64,000 bases of DNA from Paenibacillus sp. RC334 (GTDB lineage: Bacteria; Bacillota; Bacilli; Paenibacillales; Paenibacillaceae). Both the position numbers and the translations under genes were made by a program. Positions 23,978-32,648 of this stretch are shown piece by piece. The notes under the pieces are model-generated. The model was given only the letters and a program-made list of their open reading frames with translations, ran no database searches and was not told the origin of the DNA. Positions within the stretch are counted from its first letter, which is position 1. Every line of letters begins with the position of its first letter. Location: the NCBI RefSeq assembly GCF_030034735.1, contig NZ_CP125370.1, forward strand, positions 434,001 through 498,000, in the 5' to 3' direction.

Positions 23978-24498
23978 AAATTTCCGTAAGTCAGCACGCG
24001 ATTGATAAAGCGATATCTGCGTTTCGCGTAGATAAACGCATTGCCGAGGAATGGATACGGAGCGGCTTACGTCAAGCTCGTTTTGTGGCGTCGGTTGTTT
24101 CCGAGGAGGGTAAGCCGTCACGATTATTCGCGAAGAATCACGTTACATTTATTGTTGCGCCAGATCAAGACGCAGTCATCACGCTTTACCCAAGCGATCA
24201 GGTCGCCGCCCCAATCCGGAGTAAAGTTGAAGCGCTTGTAATGCGGGAGCTGCGTAGGATTGAGCGCAAAGAGGTCGCGACGATGAAGCGCAATACAATC
24301 GCTAAGCTCGAATTGGCAGTCGAACGGGCTTCGTGTTTATTGCGCGCTGAGAAGTCTCGTAGCCAATCCGTCAAGCTCGCAATGCAGGCTCGTGTTTCTG
24401 CAATAGACGAATACTTTACGCAAATTGACGCGGATATCGAAAACATCCGCCACGAGAAACGCAAGGTAGCGAAGGCGGTCGCAGCTTACGTTGCATGA
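23974..24498 (+). CDS. phage protein, DUF4258-like N-terminus
   Basis: 174 residues. Residues 1-75 (ISVSQHAIDKAISAFRVDKR, later HVTFIVAPDQDAVITLYP) resemble the small DUF4258/RelE-like beta fold. The remainder is a long helix with coiled-coil character. GTG start overlaps the previous gene (GTGA). Function unknown. Confidence 0.6.
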   Translation: MKISVSQHAIDKAISAFRVDKRIAEEWIRSGLRQARFVASVVSEEGKPSRLFAKNHVTFIVAPDQDAVITLYPSDQVAAPIRSKVEALVMRELRRIERKEVATMKRNTIAKLELAVERASCLLRAEKSRSQSVKLAMQARVSAIDEYFTQIDADIENIRHEKRKVAKAVAAYVA

Positions 24499-24599
24499 CT
24501 ACGCTATTTAATAGGAAGAAAGCCGGAATTTCTTACGCCGGCTACGCGGTATTGACGTACGGGGTGGGGCCCGTTGCCAAATACGTCGGTGCCGTGTAG
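24495..24599 (+). CDS. 34-residue phage peptide
   Basis: ATGA overlap with the previous stop. Sequence FNRKKAGISYAGYAVLTYG then VGPVAKYVGAV: small, weakly hydrophobic. Supported only by coupling and lack of other coding content. Confidence 0.4.
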   Translation: MTTLFNRKKAGISYAGYAVLTYGVGPVAKYVGAV

Positions 24600-24647
24600 C
24601 GGACGTAAGAATACAGTCCGAAAATTAACCGAGGGGAACGTGATTGG

Positions 24648-25445
24648 ATGTCCATTTTCACACGTAAAGGCGAAGCGGCTGCGGCAGCGACGAATAACGA
24701 TGGAGGCACGCAAGAAAGCCCGATTGTATCGTTCAAGTCCGGTACGACGTTCAAAGTCGGAGTCAAGTCCGTCAACGACGTCGCGGAGTATTACGGTTAC
24801 AGCGTGTTCAAGAAGGTAAACACGTTCGTTCCGAAAAACGGAGCTGTACGTAATGCTCGCGGATACATCGAGTCCGGTGCGACGGTTTGGGATCAGGCGG
24901 CTGAACTACTGTATGCCGACGCTAAAACTGCGAAAGACGGCGGCGCGAGCGAGGACGCAGTCAAGAAGATCACGGATGAAGCGTATCTGTATCGCGGTAA
25001 ACAACGGTTCCTGCGTGCATTTTTCGACTTGACGACGGGCAAGGACATCGTAGTTGACCTGAGTCCGAAGCAAGAGAAAACGCTCAAAGCCGTTATCGAA
25101 AAGTACGCAAAGAAACTCGGCACGATCGCGTTCGAACTTTCGAAGACAGGTACGAGCACAAACGCAGTCGTTGCGTTGTCTCCGATTATCGACGCAGACG
25201 AAGACCTGACGGACGAGGAACGTAAGAACTTCGAAAAGCTGGCGGACGCACCTTTCGATATGGAATCGTTCGAGACGTGCTTGTACGTAGCCGACGAGGA
25301 GGAACAGATAAAGAACCTCGTTATCGCGGGCTTCGATATCTCACGCTTGGGCTTGTCTATCGGAGCAGCCGCACAAACTCCGCCGACCGAGCCGCAACAA
25401 ACGGATGCGCCTATCGATATCAGCGAAGAGGACTTGCCGTTTTAA
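24648..25445 (+). CDS. phage single-stranded DNA-binding protein
   Basis: 265 residues. The extreme C-terminus is acidic and ends DISEEDLPF, the classic SSB tail used to recruit replication partners. The body (KSGTTFKVGVKSVNDVAEYY, GRKxFLRAF-like stretches and an ATVWDQ region) suits an OB-fold of the phage type. ATG 24648 follows GAGGGGAACGTGATTGG. Lies in the replication cluster before the nuclease and polymerase genes. Confidence 0.75.
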   Translation: MSIFTRKGEAAAAATNNDGGTQESPIVSFKSGTTFKVGVKSVNDVAEYYGYSVFKKVNTFVPKNGAVRNARGYIESGATVWDQAAELLYADAKTAKDGGASEDAVKKITDEAYLYRGKQRFLRAFFDLTTGKDIVVDLSPKQEKTLKAVIEKYAKKLGTIAFELSKTGTSTNAVVALSPIIDADEDLTDEERKNFEKLADAPFDMESFETCLYVADEEEQIKNLVIAGFDISRLGLSIGAAAQTPPTEPQQTDAPIDISEEDLPF

Positions 25446-25465
25446 TTACGAAGGGAGATGCGTGT

Positions 25466-25672
25466 ATGGGCAATGTTTGGTTAATCGCGGACAAAAATGA
25501 CGGCAGGCAACCGGTCGCGTACCGAGTAACGGAGCAGGACGCGGAGGGCTATACCAACGCACTTCGCGGCAGAGGTTACGTCAAAATTACCGTAGCTCGT
25601 CCGACGTTAGAGATTGACGACGTTGTGGGCACGGTAAATTATCCGGAAAGGGGCGCGGAATATGCTCAGTAA
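25466..25672 (+). CDS. 68-residue phage protein, unknown
   Basis: ATG 25466 follows AAGGGAGATGCGTGT. Alpha/beta peptide (VWLIADKNDGRQPVAYRVTE). Overlaps the next gene by 11 bp. Confidence 0.6.
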   Translation: MGNVWLIADKNDGRQPVAYRVTEQDAEGYTNALRGRGYVKITVARPTLEIDDVVGTVNYPERGAEYAQ

Positions 25673-25859
25673 ACTCGGTCCGTGGCAAGCGTTCTTACTC
25701 ATGATCTTGCTGACACTCGGAGCTTACGCCTTTCTTTCGTGGGTGCTGGCGTTCCTAATTTCGTTCGTATTCGGATTTAGTTTCGGATTTCTGAACGCGG
25801 CTGGCCTTATCGTCATCATCACTATTGTCGGCGGGTTGTTACGTAAAGGAGGTGAGTAA
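25662..25859 (+). CDS. 65-residue two-pass membrane protein
   Basis: Two hydrophobic helices (FLLMILLTLGAYAFLSWVL and AAGLIVIITIVGGLL) joined by a short Phe/Gly-rich turn. ATG 25662 follows AAAGGGGCGCGGAAT. Possibly acts at the host membrane; function unknown. Confidence 0.65.
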   Translation: MLSKLGPWQAFLLMILLTLGAYAFLSWVLAFLISFVFGFSFGFLNAAGLIVIITIVGGLLRKGGE

Positions 25860-25860
25860 T

Positions 25861-26316
25861 ACGGCACATCAAACGGAAATTACCGGCAAGTATTCGGAGC
25901 TGGCGGCGCGTCTTGCGCTGTTGGCTAACGGGTGGACCATCCACACGTCGGAAACAGCGGAAGCTTACGACGTATTAGCGACGGAGCCACTTACGGGCCG
26001 CCACGTTAAGATCCAAGTCAAGACGGTGCGTCGACGTTCGGATCGCGAGCGCAGTGACGGAATCGCGGACCTCGTAGTTTACGCGAAGAAAGGCAACGGC
26101 ACGACGTACGATCGAGCCGACGCTGACTATATCGTTGGCGTGTGGGCGGTCGATGGCGAGACTCCGCGTGTGTTCATGTTCGAGAACCGATGCCTGAGCG
26201 AGTATTGGTGCAGCGAGGCACGGGCGTCCGAGCGTTGGGTCGAGTTGTCCATCGCGTTGAATCGGAATCTTGACGAACCCGAGCCGGACGCGCCAGCGTT
26301 AGCACTCGTAGCTTAG
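25861..26316 (+). CDS. PD-(D/E)XK endonuclease-like protein, apparent ACG start
   Basis: 151 residues from ACG 25861. The pattern GKYSELAARLALLANGW, EAYDVLATEPLTG and HVKIQVKTVRR (D...QxK) fits the PDDEXK_5-type endonuclease/Holliday-junction-resolvase-like family. The perfect site AAAGGAGGTGA ends so that GGAGG lies 8 nt before ACG. The only canonical in-frame candidates are a GTG that is part of the Shine-Dalgarno itself and a TTG farther upstream inside the previous gene. So ACG is the best placed start. Confidence 0.65.
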   Translation, partial: TAHQTEITGKYSELAARLALLANGWTIHTSETAEAYDVLATEPLTGRHVKIQVKTVRRRSDRERSDGIADLVVYAKKGNGTTYDRADADYIVGVWAVDGETPRVFMFENRCLSEYWCSEARASERWVELSIALNRNLDEPEPDAPALALVA

Positions 26317-26387
26317 TCGTAGTTTACGGAAGATTACGCAAGTCCAATAAAACGCGGGCCAACGAGCCCCTAAAGGAGACCGATTAA

Positions 26388-28160
26388 ATGGCGAAATTGA
26401 ACGTAACTGTACCGGCTGTGGACGTAGAGGTAAATGGCGTTAAGTACCGTAAAGTCGACCGTGACGCGCAAGTTGGCGATATCATCCGATACGACGACGA
26501 GGATGACTACGTTACGAAAGGCGCATTTTACGCGGTGACAGAGATTGACGGTTGCGGTGACCCGCAAATTGAAGATAACGACGGTGACAACCACGACCTT
26601 TGCGGCGAAGAGTTCAAAGTGTATGCGAAAGTATCGGAGATCGGCACTGCCTATCGCGAGGTTAAACGTTACGCCAAAGTAGGCGAACGTATCCGTATCA
26701 TCGATAGAATGCGAGCGTCCGATCCGTACGATAATGGCGCTGAGCTTACGGTAGCTGAGGCCGATCCGAAGGATGGGCGCGTGTGGGCGGTTATTAATGG
26801 GGAGCGTGCGGTCATTGCTCATCGGGAGTACGTCGTGCTTGAACCCGTAACAGCCGAGGAACCCGCACCTAGATGGCTGACCGTTGGGGATTACGCTAAG
26901 ATCACGGGCGAGATTCGCGGGCACGGATTTAAAATCGGCGAGATCGTAAAAATCGTAGAGGACGACGAGTCTGAGTTCCTTCCGTACCGGGGCGAAACCG
27001 CTGACGATCGTGGCGTATCCGGGGACTGGTTCGGTCCGGACGAGTACGAGCCCGCAACAGAAGCGGAGTTCCTGGCGCAAACTCGACTAAAGGTCGGAGA
27101 TCACGTGAAAGCTACATCCGGAAATGGCTTCGCAATTATCGGCGGGATTTACGTAATCGAAGAGGACGACCGCAGCCCAGTCCCGTACAAACTCGCATCA
27201 TTATCGGGAAAATACGCAGGGTGGTTGTTTGCGAGCAGCGTAGTCCGCGCAACCGACGAAGAGGTAACGCAAGCTAAACGTAAACTTGCGGCTGAAACGA
27301 CTACTACGGACCCGCGGAGTCAGTTCGCAGTAGGCGAGAAGGTGCGTTTGATTAGCGGTGGCGGTAAACATCCGCTGAACGGATACGACAACGGAGGAAT
27401 TTACGAAGTTGATACGCCATTTTGCGAAACGCACGGTCACGCGCCTGTCATTCAGCTTGTCGGCGGTGATATCCCTTACGGTTACGCAAAACCGGAACAG
27501 CTCGCAAAACTCACGATTGAAGTCGGTTCTACCGTCCGCCTTACGATCGAAGAGGGCAAGACTCCGCGCTACAAATGGGGCAAGGTAAGCAACGGAGATA
27601 TCGGCACAGTACGTGATATTGCAGCCGGTTTAGCTTACGTGGATTTCCCGGCGCAAAAACGCTGGATCGCACTACTAACCGAATTGACTCTCGTTTCTGA
27701 CGGGGAGAAGGAGCAGCCACAACCGGAGCCCGTACGTTTCAAAGTCGGCGAATATGCGCGTACTCTCGTTGCGAAAGCCTGCATTCCGACGGGCTCTATC
27801 GTGATGGTCGTGCGAGATGACGAGGATTGTAATCCGTTTAGGTCCGTAGTAGTTGGCGGAAGTGCGCACCATTACTACACGCAGGACGAACTCGAACGCG
27901 TTGACGCAGAGACTGCGAAGTGGGCTGCGATTGGCCGTAAGGTGAACGAGTTTAAGGCGGGCGATGTTGTCGTCGTAGATAGACCGTATGGAGCGCCGTT
28001 GAAACGTGGACAGCTTGTGACTGTACGTCGAGACAATGGGGGTGCTGAGTCGGTTAGCGTAACCGAAGTCGGTTGGCTCGTATCAGTATCGGCGCTAGTC
28101 ACTCCGGTCGAACAACGCTTTGACCGGATGGAACTTGAGGCTACGAAAGCCGCAGCGTAA
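26388..28160 (+). CDS. protein of eight tandem SH3-like modules
   Basis: 590 residues built from about eight degenerate 60-70-residue units, each opening with a V/A-G-(D/E)-x-V/I-R/K motif, as in AQVGDIIRY, AKVGERIRII, FKIGEIVKIV, LKVGDHVKAT, FAVGEKVRLI, IEVGSTVRLT, FKVGEYARTL and FKAGDVVVVD. The second unit ends HREYVVLEPV, a phrase shared with proteins at 38297 and 41913. This layout suggests beta barrels of the SH3/KOW kind. It lies between the nuclease and polymerase genes. Function unknown; binding to nucleic acid or to a replication partner is possible. Confidence 0.7.
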   Translation: MAKLNVTVPAVDVEVNGVKYRKVDRDAQVGDIIRYDDEDDYVTKGAFYAVTEIDGCGDPQIEDNDGDNHDLCGEEFKVYAKVSEIGTAYREVKRYAKVGERIRIIDRMRASDPYDNGAELTVAEADPKDGRVWAVINGERAVIAHREYVVLEPVTAEEPAPRWLTVGDYAKITGEIRGHGFKIGEIVKIVEDDESEFLPYRGETADDRGVSGDWFGPDEYEPATEAEFLAQTRLKVGDHVKATSGNGFAIIGGIYVIEEDDRSPVPYKLASLSGKYAGWLFASSVVRATDEEVTQAKRKLAAETTTTDPRSQFAVGEKVRLISGGGKHPLNGYDNGGIYEVDTPFCETHGHAPVIQLVGGDIPYGYAKPEQLAKLTIEVGSTVRLTIEEGKTPRYKWGKVSNGDIGTVRDIAAGLAYVDFPAQKRWIALLTELTLVSDGEKEQPQPEPVRFKVGEYARTLVAKACIPTGSIVMVVRDDEDCNPFRSVVVGGSAHHYYTQDELERVDAETAKWAAIGRKVNEFKAGDVVVVDRPYGAPLKRGQLVTVRRDNGGAESVSVTEVGWLVSVSALVTPVEQRFDRMELEATKAAA

Positions 28161-28175
28161 GGAGGTGTCGCATTC

Positions 28176-29999
28176 ATGGCTGACGTTAAATTAACGCTTA
28201 ATCTCCGCCAGCCAACCGCAGACCCGGACATAGCCGAACGTGTAGCCGACGCAGCCAAACGTAAGAAAGCCGCAGAAGAAACGCCAGCCGAAGCAGTCGA
28301 ACGTATTAGCGCAATGTCGTTGACGGAGCGCGAACGTAAGGCAGTCGAGGCGGTAAAAGTAGCGTTGACGAGGGAAACAGGCAAGTTCCCGTCTTTCCGC
28401 TCTAGCGGAGGGTCTATAACGAAGGCTGACGTAGTTGCAGCGGGCGAGCGTACCTTGGCGGATACGCATCGGAGGGAAAGGGCGGAAAGGATCGCGGAGA
28501 CGTTACGGACTAAACCGGATAACTTTCATATACTTACGTGTGATTCCGAGTTGCCAGCGTTCGTTGAGCGGTTACGTGAGGAGTGCCGCCGTCAGATGCG
28601 CGAGTGGCCGGACAGGTGGGCGAAACTTGGCGTAAAGTCCATGACCGCGAATGACTTCGAGGGTACCGGCGTCGATACGTACATTGACGTTTCGATCGGT
28701 TACTCCGTGTGGCTTCCGTTACTCAACGAAGGTTATTACATTCCGTATGGTCACGTCGACATGCGCGGCGAAGCCGGCTTCGAATTTCTCGACGATATGA
28801 GTGCGCACAAATCTACGGACAGTCAACTAACGCGTTCGAAAGTGCTTGCGGCGATTTCTCCGTATTTATCGCAACCTAACCACGGCAAATCGTTTCATAT
28901 GGGATCGGCGCGTTACGATTTACACGTTGCTATTAAGGACGGCTACGAGATTCACGGCTGTGTATGGGACTCGCTAGATGCGATGCGAATGCTTAACGAA
29001 CACGAAGAGTCATTCGGCCTCAAGCCGCTAACCGCAAAGTACGGAAGATTCTTCGGAATTAACGGACCTATCTACACGTTCGAGGACATGTTCGGAAACC
29101 GTTCGCCGGCTCCATTTAGTATCGAACTTGTCGGAATCTATGCGATAAAAGACGTTCTGTACGGATGGGCTCTTACGGAGTGGCAGTACAAGCAAATGAC
29201 GCAAGCAGCTTCCGCAGATGGTTCCGGTAAGCTACTCGATTGTTACGCGATGATTGACTCCAAGCTACCGGAAACAGACGTATTCTTAGCGCGGTCCGGG
29301 TTCGTCGTTGACCTCGACGGGCTTGCGAAGCTCGAAGCGGAATTTACGCCGTTACTCGAGCAAGCGCGTGAGGACGTAATTACTTCGTATGATATCGGAC
29401 CTGAGTTTGTACGTAAGATGGACCGTACGTTAAACGCAAGTAAGATTACGGACTGGATCGAAAAGCAACGTCGGCGGATCGCACGTAATAAGGAAGCGAC
29501 CGAGAAACAGCGTGCAATTATCGCGGAATGTAAAGCGGCAGGGAAAACTTCGCTGAAGAAGTACACGAACGCAGTCGCACGTCTCGCGGAGTTAGAGGCG
29601 GAAGAGTTAGCGCCGGCAGATGAAGAACACGCGCCTTTGTTCGTTACGGAGTTTTCAATTACGAACGGTAATCATCTGGCGTATCTCATCTATGACCATC
29701 TCGGTATACGTGATCGGACCGGACAGTTCAAGCGCGGTAAAACGCGGAGCACTGCGGCCGACGTTATGGAGGCGTATTACCAGGAAGAAGAAGCGTTAAA
29801 GCCGCTCGCGACCGTGGCTGCTTATGAGAAGCTTCTAAATACGTACGTGATGAAAATACCACAAGCTCTTGAAGCAGACGGTCGGATTCACACGGAGTTT
29901 AAATCAGGAGGGACCGCGACCGGACGTTATAGTTCGTCGGGTTATAGCGGACGTCCAGTCGATATATTACGTGAGTTTGAAACGGAGGAACGAATATGA
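28176..29999 (+). CDS. polA: family A DNA polymerase, N-terminal part (exonuclease and thumb)
   Basis: 607 residues. The 3'-5' exonuclease domain shows MTANDFEGTGVDTYID (Exo I, DxE), SARYDLHV (Exo II) and YAIKDVLYG (Exo III, YxxxD). The thumb region follows and ends with the conserved EFKSGGTATGRYSSS, which in intact enzymes leads straight to the NLQNMP motif. Here a TGA stops the frame at 29997. The remaining polymerase domain continues in the same frame from 30273. ATG 28176 follows AAGGAGGTGTCGCATTC. Confidence 0.9.
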   Translation: MADVKLTLNLRQPTADPDIAERVADAAKRKKAAEETPAEAVERISAMSLTERERKAVEAVKVALTRETGKFPSFRSSGGSITKADVVAAGERTLADTHRRERAERIAETLRTKPDNFHILTCDSELPAFVERLREECRRQMREWPDRWAKLGVKSMTANDFEGTGVDTYIDVSIGYSVWLPLLNEGYYIPYGHVDMRGEAGFEFLDDMSAHKSTDSQLTRSKVLAAISPYLSQPNHGKSFHMGSARYDLHVAIKDGYEIHGCVWDSLDAMRMLNEHEESFGLKPLTAKYGRFFGINGPIYTFEDMFGNRSPAPFSIELVGIYAIKDVLYGWALTEWQYKQMTQAASADGSGKLLDCYAMIDSKLPETDVFLARSGFVVDLDGLAKLEAEFTPLLEQAREDVITSYDIGPEFVRKMDRTLNASKITDWIEKQRRRIARNKEATEKQRAIIAECKAAGKTSLKKYTNAVARLAELEAEELAPADEEHAPLFVTEFSITNGNHLAYLIYDHLGIRDRTGQFKRGKTRSTAADVMEAYYQEEEALKPLATVAAYEKLLNTYVMKIPQALEADGRIHTEFKSGGTATGRYSSSGYSGRPVDILREFETEERI

Positions 30000-30277
30000 A
30001 GAAGATGGTTTTCGGGTTAGTAGCGCTATTACTAACGTTCGGACTGACAGCTTGTGGCGAGAGTACGGATAGCGTTAAAGAAAAAACTGCTATGAACATA
30101 CGATTCGAGTTTATAAGTCGGGATTTTATAGATACAACTACCGTGATAACTACTGTAAGAGATAAGGAGACGGGCATTTATTACGCAGCGCTAAGTTCTA
30201 GTACTACATCGAACGGAATAGGAGGCATGTCACCACTCTACGATAAGGACGGTATGCCATTTGGTCACGATAACTGA
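29996..30277 (+). CDS. DUF6440-like lipoprotein inside the polymerase gene
   Basis: 93 residues. Signal peptide MKKMVFGLVALLLTFG with lipobox LTAC and Ser/Glu after the Cys, so it should be lipid-anchored outside the membrane. The body (FEFISRDFID, VRDKETGIYYAAL, MSPLYDKDGMPFG) matches the small DUF6440 pattern. ATG 29996 overlaps the polymerase stop (ATGA) and has its own GGAGG 7 nt upstream. The insert 29997-30272 is exactly 276 bp. Similar phage lipoproteins sometimes block superinfection; that role is inference. Confidence 0.75.
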   Translation: MKKMVFGLVALLLTFGLTACGESTDSVKEKTAMNIRFEFISRDFIDTTTVITTVRDKETGIYYAALSSSTTSNGIGGMSPLYDKDGMPFGHDN

Positions 30278-31352
30278 TGCAAATTACCACGCTATCGTCC
30301 GTAAGCTCATCACTGACGAGCGCAAAGTCCCTAAAGGCACGAATTTGCAGAATATGCCGTCAAAGGGCGCAGGAACCTCTGTACGTAATCAGTTTATACC
30401 CCGCCCTGGCTCTACGTTCGTCGGCGCTGACCTAGGGCAAATAGAGCCTAGAATAATGAGCCACATCATGTATACGCGATATGGCGATAACTCCATGCGT
30501 CAAATCTTCGTTGACGGCGTTGACCTTTATACGACGATGGCGATGATGACTTTCGATTTGCCCCAGGAGTATTGCGTAGATAAGGCGTACGACCCGACGC
30601 ACACATTCCAACCACGCAGGATGATGAAGACAGGTCAACTCGCGGTATCGTACGATCAGTCGCCGAAGTCATTTGCGAAGAAGATGGGCGTTAGTGATGA
30701 CGTAGCTGCGATGTTCTTCGAAAATTTCGACCGTACCTTTCCGTCGTTTAAAACGATGGTTGCGGACATCCGCGAGTTTATGCGTAAACACGGTTACGTC
30801 GAAACGTTGGACGGACGTAAGCGGAGATTTCCGGATTACAAGAGTGCTGCGGCGGCTGCGGCCAAGAATGAGCAGCGCCTGATCCGGCTATATACGGAAC
30901 GGAAAGCACTTCGGAATAAGCCGAAACTCAGTGTGTTAGATTCCGCGAAGATGCTGCGGATTCAGGACGAAATCGACGTGTTGTCCGAGAAGCGCGGGCT
31001 TATCGGATATTGGGAACGCGCGTCATTTAACGCCGTGATTCAAGGGACTGGCGCGGATGTGCTGAAACGAATCGGTATCCGTAACGCCCAAGAGTGTCGA
31101 GCGCGGGGTTGGGAGTTTAATGCGTCCATTCACGATGAGATCAAAAATTCGATACCTAACGAACAATTAACGCGAGAGACGATCGCGCTTATCGACGAGA
31201 TTATGACGCAGACAGTTACGTTTAGTGTACCGCTCGTGACGGATATCGTGATTGAACCGCGCTGGATGCAGGAGTACGGGCCGGACGAGTGGGATTACAA
31301 GAATTGCTGTCCGCTACCGGAATTTGCGAATAAGTACGAGGAGGCTGCGTAA
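30261..31352 (+). CDS. polA: family A DNA polymerase, C-terminal part (palm and fingers)
   Basis: 363 residues from TTG 30261, homologous sequence starting at about 30273. Motifs: GTNLQNMPSKG, motif A VGADLGQIEPRIMS, O-helix RRMMKTGQLAVSYDQ and motif C NASIHDEI. It lacks the exonuclease and thumb, which are in the preceding fragment. No good ribosome site precedes TTG 30261; it lies 14 nt before the lipoprotein stop, so coupled reinitiation is possible. Removing the 276-bp insert would join the halves in frame as EERI-TDANYH. Confidence 0.88.
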   Translation: MVTITDANYHAIVRKLITDERKVPKGTNLQNMPSKGAGTSVRNQFIPRPGSTFVGADLGQIEPRIMSHIMYTRYGDNSMRQIFVDGVDLYTTMAMMTFDLPQEYCVDKAYDPTHTFQPRRMMKTGQLAVSYDQSPKSFAKKMGVSDDVAAMFFENFDRTFPSFKTMVADIREFMRKHGYVETLDGRKRRFPDYKSAAAAAAKNEQRLIRLYTERKALRNKPKLSVLDSAKMLRIQDEIDVLSEKRGLIGYWERASFNAVIQGTGADVLKRIGIRNAQECRARGWEFNASIHDEIKNSIPNEQLTRETIALIDEIMTQTVTFSVPLVTDIVIEPRWMQEYGPDEWDYKNCCPLPEFANKYEEAA

Positions 31353-31700
31353 ATGGAAAACGTAATTGAGAAGCTGCGTGAATTGATCGGAAGCGAGTAC
31401 GAGGGTGAGGCGTGGGACGAGACGCACGAAGAAGTTGACACGATCCTCGACCGCTACAAGCCGGTAGGGTACGTGAGTGAGAAAATCGATTCTTCGTTTG
31501 AAGACGGTGGTCGCTGGACTAACTACCAAACGGACGTATACCGCGTTACGCAGGACGACGGAAAGGTCGCGTACTTCTCCGTTTGGCGTGAAGTTCCCGC
31601 AACTGAAATGCAGGATGGCGGAGATTTTTCGGTCAACATCGAGGAAGTCGTGCCGCAGGAAGTTACGACAATTCGATATGTTTCGGGGAGGGCTGCGTAG
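31353..31700 (+). CDS. phage protein, unknown
   Basis: 115 residues, acidic, with an N-terminal helix (IEKLRELIGSEYEGEAWD) and a beta-rich middle (GRWTNYQTDVYRVTQDDGK). ATG follows GAGGAGGCTGCGTAA shared with the polymerase end. Confidence 0.6.
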   Translation: MENVIEKLRELIGSEYEGEAWDETHEEVDTILDRYKPVGYVSEKIDSSFEDGGRWTNYQTDVYRVTQDDGKVAYFSVWREVPATEMQDGGDFSVNIEEVVPQEVTTIRYVSGRAA

Positions 31701-32030
31701 GTGGCTAACGGCAAGATAAACATTCTCATGTGCCCTGAGTGCGGTAACGAGGATGAGCGCGGATATTGCTACGATTGCCGCTGTTACTGTCGCAAGGCTA
31801 CAAGAGACAAACGCCAAGTTTTCGGCGATTTCACGGTTGTTGACTGGCTCAGTTCGAGATCAAGTGCGGGGCTTATCGTAGAGGATACACGATCCGGCCA
31901 GCGTTATCCGCTATATATGTCCGATGTGTTTGATTTTATTAACGGGTTTCAGTTGACGAGTCGTACGCTAGAGGAGACGAAGAAGGGCTCCGCTTACGGC
32001 TGGAAGGTAATAACGAAGGAGGTTGCGTAA
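31701..32030 (+). CDS. small zinc-ribbon protein
   Basis: 109 residues. Cys-rich N-terminus (MCPECGNEDERGYC, YDCRCYC) likely binds zinc. The remainder has a beta-rich domain (FGDFTVVDWLSSRSSAG). GTG start directly after the previous stop. Unknown function. Confidence 0.6.
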   Translation: MANGKINILMCPECGNEDERGYCYDCRCYCRKATRDKRQVFGDFTVVDWLSSRSSAGLIVEDTRSGQRYPLYMSDVFDFINGFQLTSRTLEETKKGSAYGWKVITKEVA

Positions 32031-32648
32031 ATGAACGAAATCGTAACGGTAATTGACATAGAAACAACGGGCCTTGACGCCACCACCGATCACATTACGG
32101 AAATTGCCGCTATCCGAGCGGAAGTTGGGCCCGGCGGTTATATCCGCGAAATTGGACGATTCCAGACGTACGTTGCGCTGCCGCCTGGTGTGGAGATTCC
32201 GGAGTTCATCACGGAGTTGACTGGGATTAAGACAGAGGATTTGCGCGGTGCTCCTGACGTAGCTTGCGTTAGAACATCGTTACGCCGGTTCCTAATCGAG
32301 TCGACCGCCATCGTGCATAACGCTCCGTTTGATTTATCCTTTGCGCCGTTGCCTATGTTTACGCTAGGGTTCGCCTGCACTCGCGCCATGTCCCGCTTAG
32401 TCGATCCAGACGAATCCGCAAGTCTCGCGGATGTATGCCAACGATATGGCGTTGAACTAAACGGCCACCACCGCGCTATGAATGACGTGGAGGCTACGTT
32501 GCAACTTTACGCAATCCTGCGAGAGAAGGCGGAAGTTAACGGAATCACATATAGTAATGTTGTGATTGACAGCGAGGAAAGACCGTTGACTTACGTACCG
32601 CCTGGTGCGATTGTACGGACGATTACGAAAACCAAGGAGGCGGTTTGA
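32031..32648 (+). CDS. DEDDh exonuclease (DnaQ-like)
   Basis: 205 residues with VIDIETTGLD (Exo I), IVHNAPFDLSF (Exo II) and GHHRAMNDVEAT (Exo III, His-Asp). Removes 3' mismatches or trims DNA ends. ATG follows AAGGAGGTTGCGTAA. The next gene starts immediately after its TGA. Confidence 0.9.
   Translation: MNEIVTVIDIETTGLDATTDHITEIAAIRAEVGPGGYIREIGRFQTYVALPPGVEIPEFITELTGIKTEDLRGAPDVACVRTSLRRFLIESTAIVHNAPFDLSFAPLPMFTLGFACTRAMSRLVDPDESASLADVCQRYGVELNGHHRAMNDVEATLQLYAILREKAEVNGITYSNVVIDSEERPLTYVPPGAIVRTITKTKEAV

Noticed and set aside
29997..30272. Insert in the polymerase gene as a group I intron
   Set aside because: No P/Q/R/S core was visible, the 5' exon does not end in U at the only junction with terminal G, and the insert is a well formed lipoprotein gene. 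Not fully excluded.
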